Under the pieces are notes generated by a model, which ran no database searches, had not been told where the DNA came from, and worked only from the letters and a program-made list of their open reading frames with translations. A program made the translations under genes and the position numbers. A DNA stretch of 60,357 nucleotides from Oscillospiraceae bacterium (GTDB taxonomy: Bacteria; Bacillota; Clostridia; Oscillospirales; Oscillospiraceae), in assembly GCA_020860205.1 (NCBI GenBank), contig JAJBUU010000043.1, forward strand, positions 1 through 60,357, given 5' to 3'. This document shows, one piece after another, positions 59,583-60,357 of this stretch (position 1 is the stretch's first letter; the number at the start of each line of letters is the position of its first letter).

Positions 59583-60299
59583 TTACAGCGCGCCGAGCAT
59601 GGAAAATGCCAGCGCGTTATAAGCCATATGAAAAAACATGGATGTCCACAGACTGCCCGTGCGGTCATAGCACCATGCCAGCACGATGGAGAGGGGGAGA
59701 TAGGAAATCGCATAGAGCAGACAGGACGGGTCCTGATAGACCAGCGCGTATTGCCAGACATGATAAAGACTGAACAGCAGCGTGGACACCACATAAGCGA
59801 GAGGGCGGCTTTTTGTGCGCAGCGAGCCAAAGGCCACACCGCGGAACAGTGTCTCCTCCGCAAACGGGGCAAGGAAAACGGACATCGCCTTCACCGCACC
59901 GTAATCCGTCGCCGCAAGCTCCAAAACCCGCTCTGTTGCAGGCGCGCCGCTGTCCAGCAGACTGTCAAAGGGCAGCAGGAGCAGGCTTGCGCAGATGGCG
60001 AGGAAATAATAAAGCACCAGTCCGCAGAGCAGCGTGACCAGGCAAAAGCCGAGTCCGTCAAGCAGTGCGTCAAAGCCCGCACGGAGAAAGCGGAACATCG
60101 CAAGCAGCACAAAGACGTCGGCCACGGCAAAATAAACCAAGTTGCAGACTGTGGCGGAGACTGTGTCCGGAGAGAACGCGGCATAGAGCGAGAGCAGCAC
60201 CGGAAAAATCAGGATGTGGAACGGCAGATAGCACCAGCCAAGCGCCGTCTGCGTTTTGGTCATGCGGTTGACAAATGGGTATCTCGGCTCTTTTTTCAC
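59583..60299 (-). CDS. CPBP-family intramembrane metalloprotease (CAAX protease/bacteriocin-processing type)
   Basis: An integral membrane protein of about 238 residues with six to seven hydrophobic segments. The CPBP signatures are EETLFRG (EExxxR, near residue 148), HVWQ-containing helix (near 181) and FFHMAYN (near 222), which supply the active-site acidic and His residues. Family members cleave prenylated or other membrane-associated substrates, or give bacteriocin immunity. I prefer a GTG start at 60299 (MKKEPRYPF), preceded by AGGTGG; a longer frame reaches the right edge of the window. No neighbour hints at a substrate. Confidence 0.85.
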   Translation of the reverse strand: MKKEPRYPFVNRMTKTQTALGWCYLPFHILIFPVLLSLYAAFSPDTVSATVCNLVYFAVADVFVLLAMFRFLRAGFDALLDGLGFCLVTLLCGLVLYYFLAICASLLLLPFDSLLDSGAPATERVLELAATDYGAVKAMSVFLAPFAEETLFRGVAFGSLRTKSRPLAYVVSTLLFSLYHVWQYALVYQDPSCLLYAISYLPLSIVLAWCYDRTGSLWTSMFFHMAYNALAFSMLGAL

Positions 60300-60357
60300 C
60301 CGTCCACCTGTTACAATATATTTGCCCCTTGGTTTATGGCAGCCAGCCATAGGCATG

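Overview
The window is a GC-rich bacterial chromosome segment, most consistent with a gut-type, low-oxygen Clostridia (Oscillospiraceae-like) organism. Supporting features are an S-layer-homology surface protein, a SpoIIQ-like LytM protein, a T-box leader, sigma-A promoters, strong AGGAGG ribosome sites, Clostridia-style glycogen genes, and an anaerobic flavoprotein/ferredoxin and molybdopterin repertoire. No rRNA, tRNA or CRISPR array was seen. All named genes whose stop I read end in TAA or TGA; none ends in TAG.

Layout. 0-1.3 kb: a tyrosine integrase (minus). 1.4-4.4 kb: a secreted SLH protein (plus). 4.4-5.3 kb: no conventional gene, but two tandem copies of a compact cassette in which a short RNA on the plus strand converges on a 22-residue micro-ORF on the minus strand. 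They share a two-way terminator hairpin, and the micro-ORF's Shine-Dalgarno lies in a GAAA-capped hairpin; this looks like a type I toxin-antitoxin-like module and is the most unusual part of the window. 5.3-8.9 kb: two MATE exporters (one with a C-terminal frameshift) around an LpdD-like protein. 9.3-18.4 kb: a minus-strand run of AprA/fumarate-reductase-like flavoprotein, ferredoxin, beta-propeller lactonase and OppABCDF. 18.8-23 kb: M23/SpoIIQ-like protein, then a TRAP transporter in the order P-M-Q. 23-28.6 kb: a T-box-controlled leuACDB operon. 29-31.8 kb: a lipoprotein gene and typA. 32-38.8 kb: NfeD, SPFH protein, GlgB and a GlgA fused to a GH13 amylase. 39-42.4 kb: DUF1015 protein, MBL hydrolase, TyrRS. 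42.4-44.4 kb: an AT-richer orphan gene interrupted by an in-frame TAG, and a lipid kinase. 44.8-45.9 kb: a phage-like holin/endolysin pair. 46.2-48.9 kb: a molybdopterin oxidoreductase with its Fe-S subunit. 48.9-54.5 kb: a NitT/TauT-type ABC operon with two binding-protein paralogues, an enolase-superfamily enzyme and two copies of a conserved short leader peptide. 54.9-59.2 kb: proS-proB-proA-proC. 59.6-60.3 kb: a CPBP membrane protease.

Functional picture: peptide and organic-acid import (Opp, TRAP, ABC), leucine and proline biosynthesis, glycogen turnover, and flavin/molybdenum redox chemistry. Several intergenic gaps carry a MITE-like repeat with terminal inverted repeats and a shorter palindromic element. 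Coordinates come from reading the sequence by eye; no database search or folding program was run.
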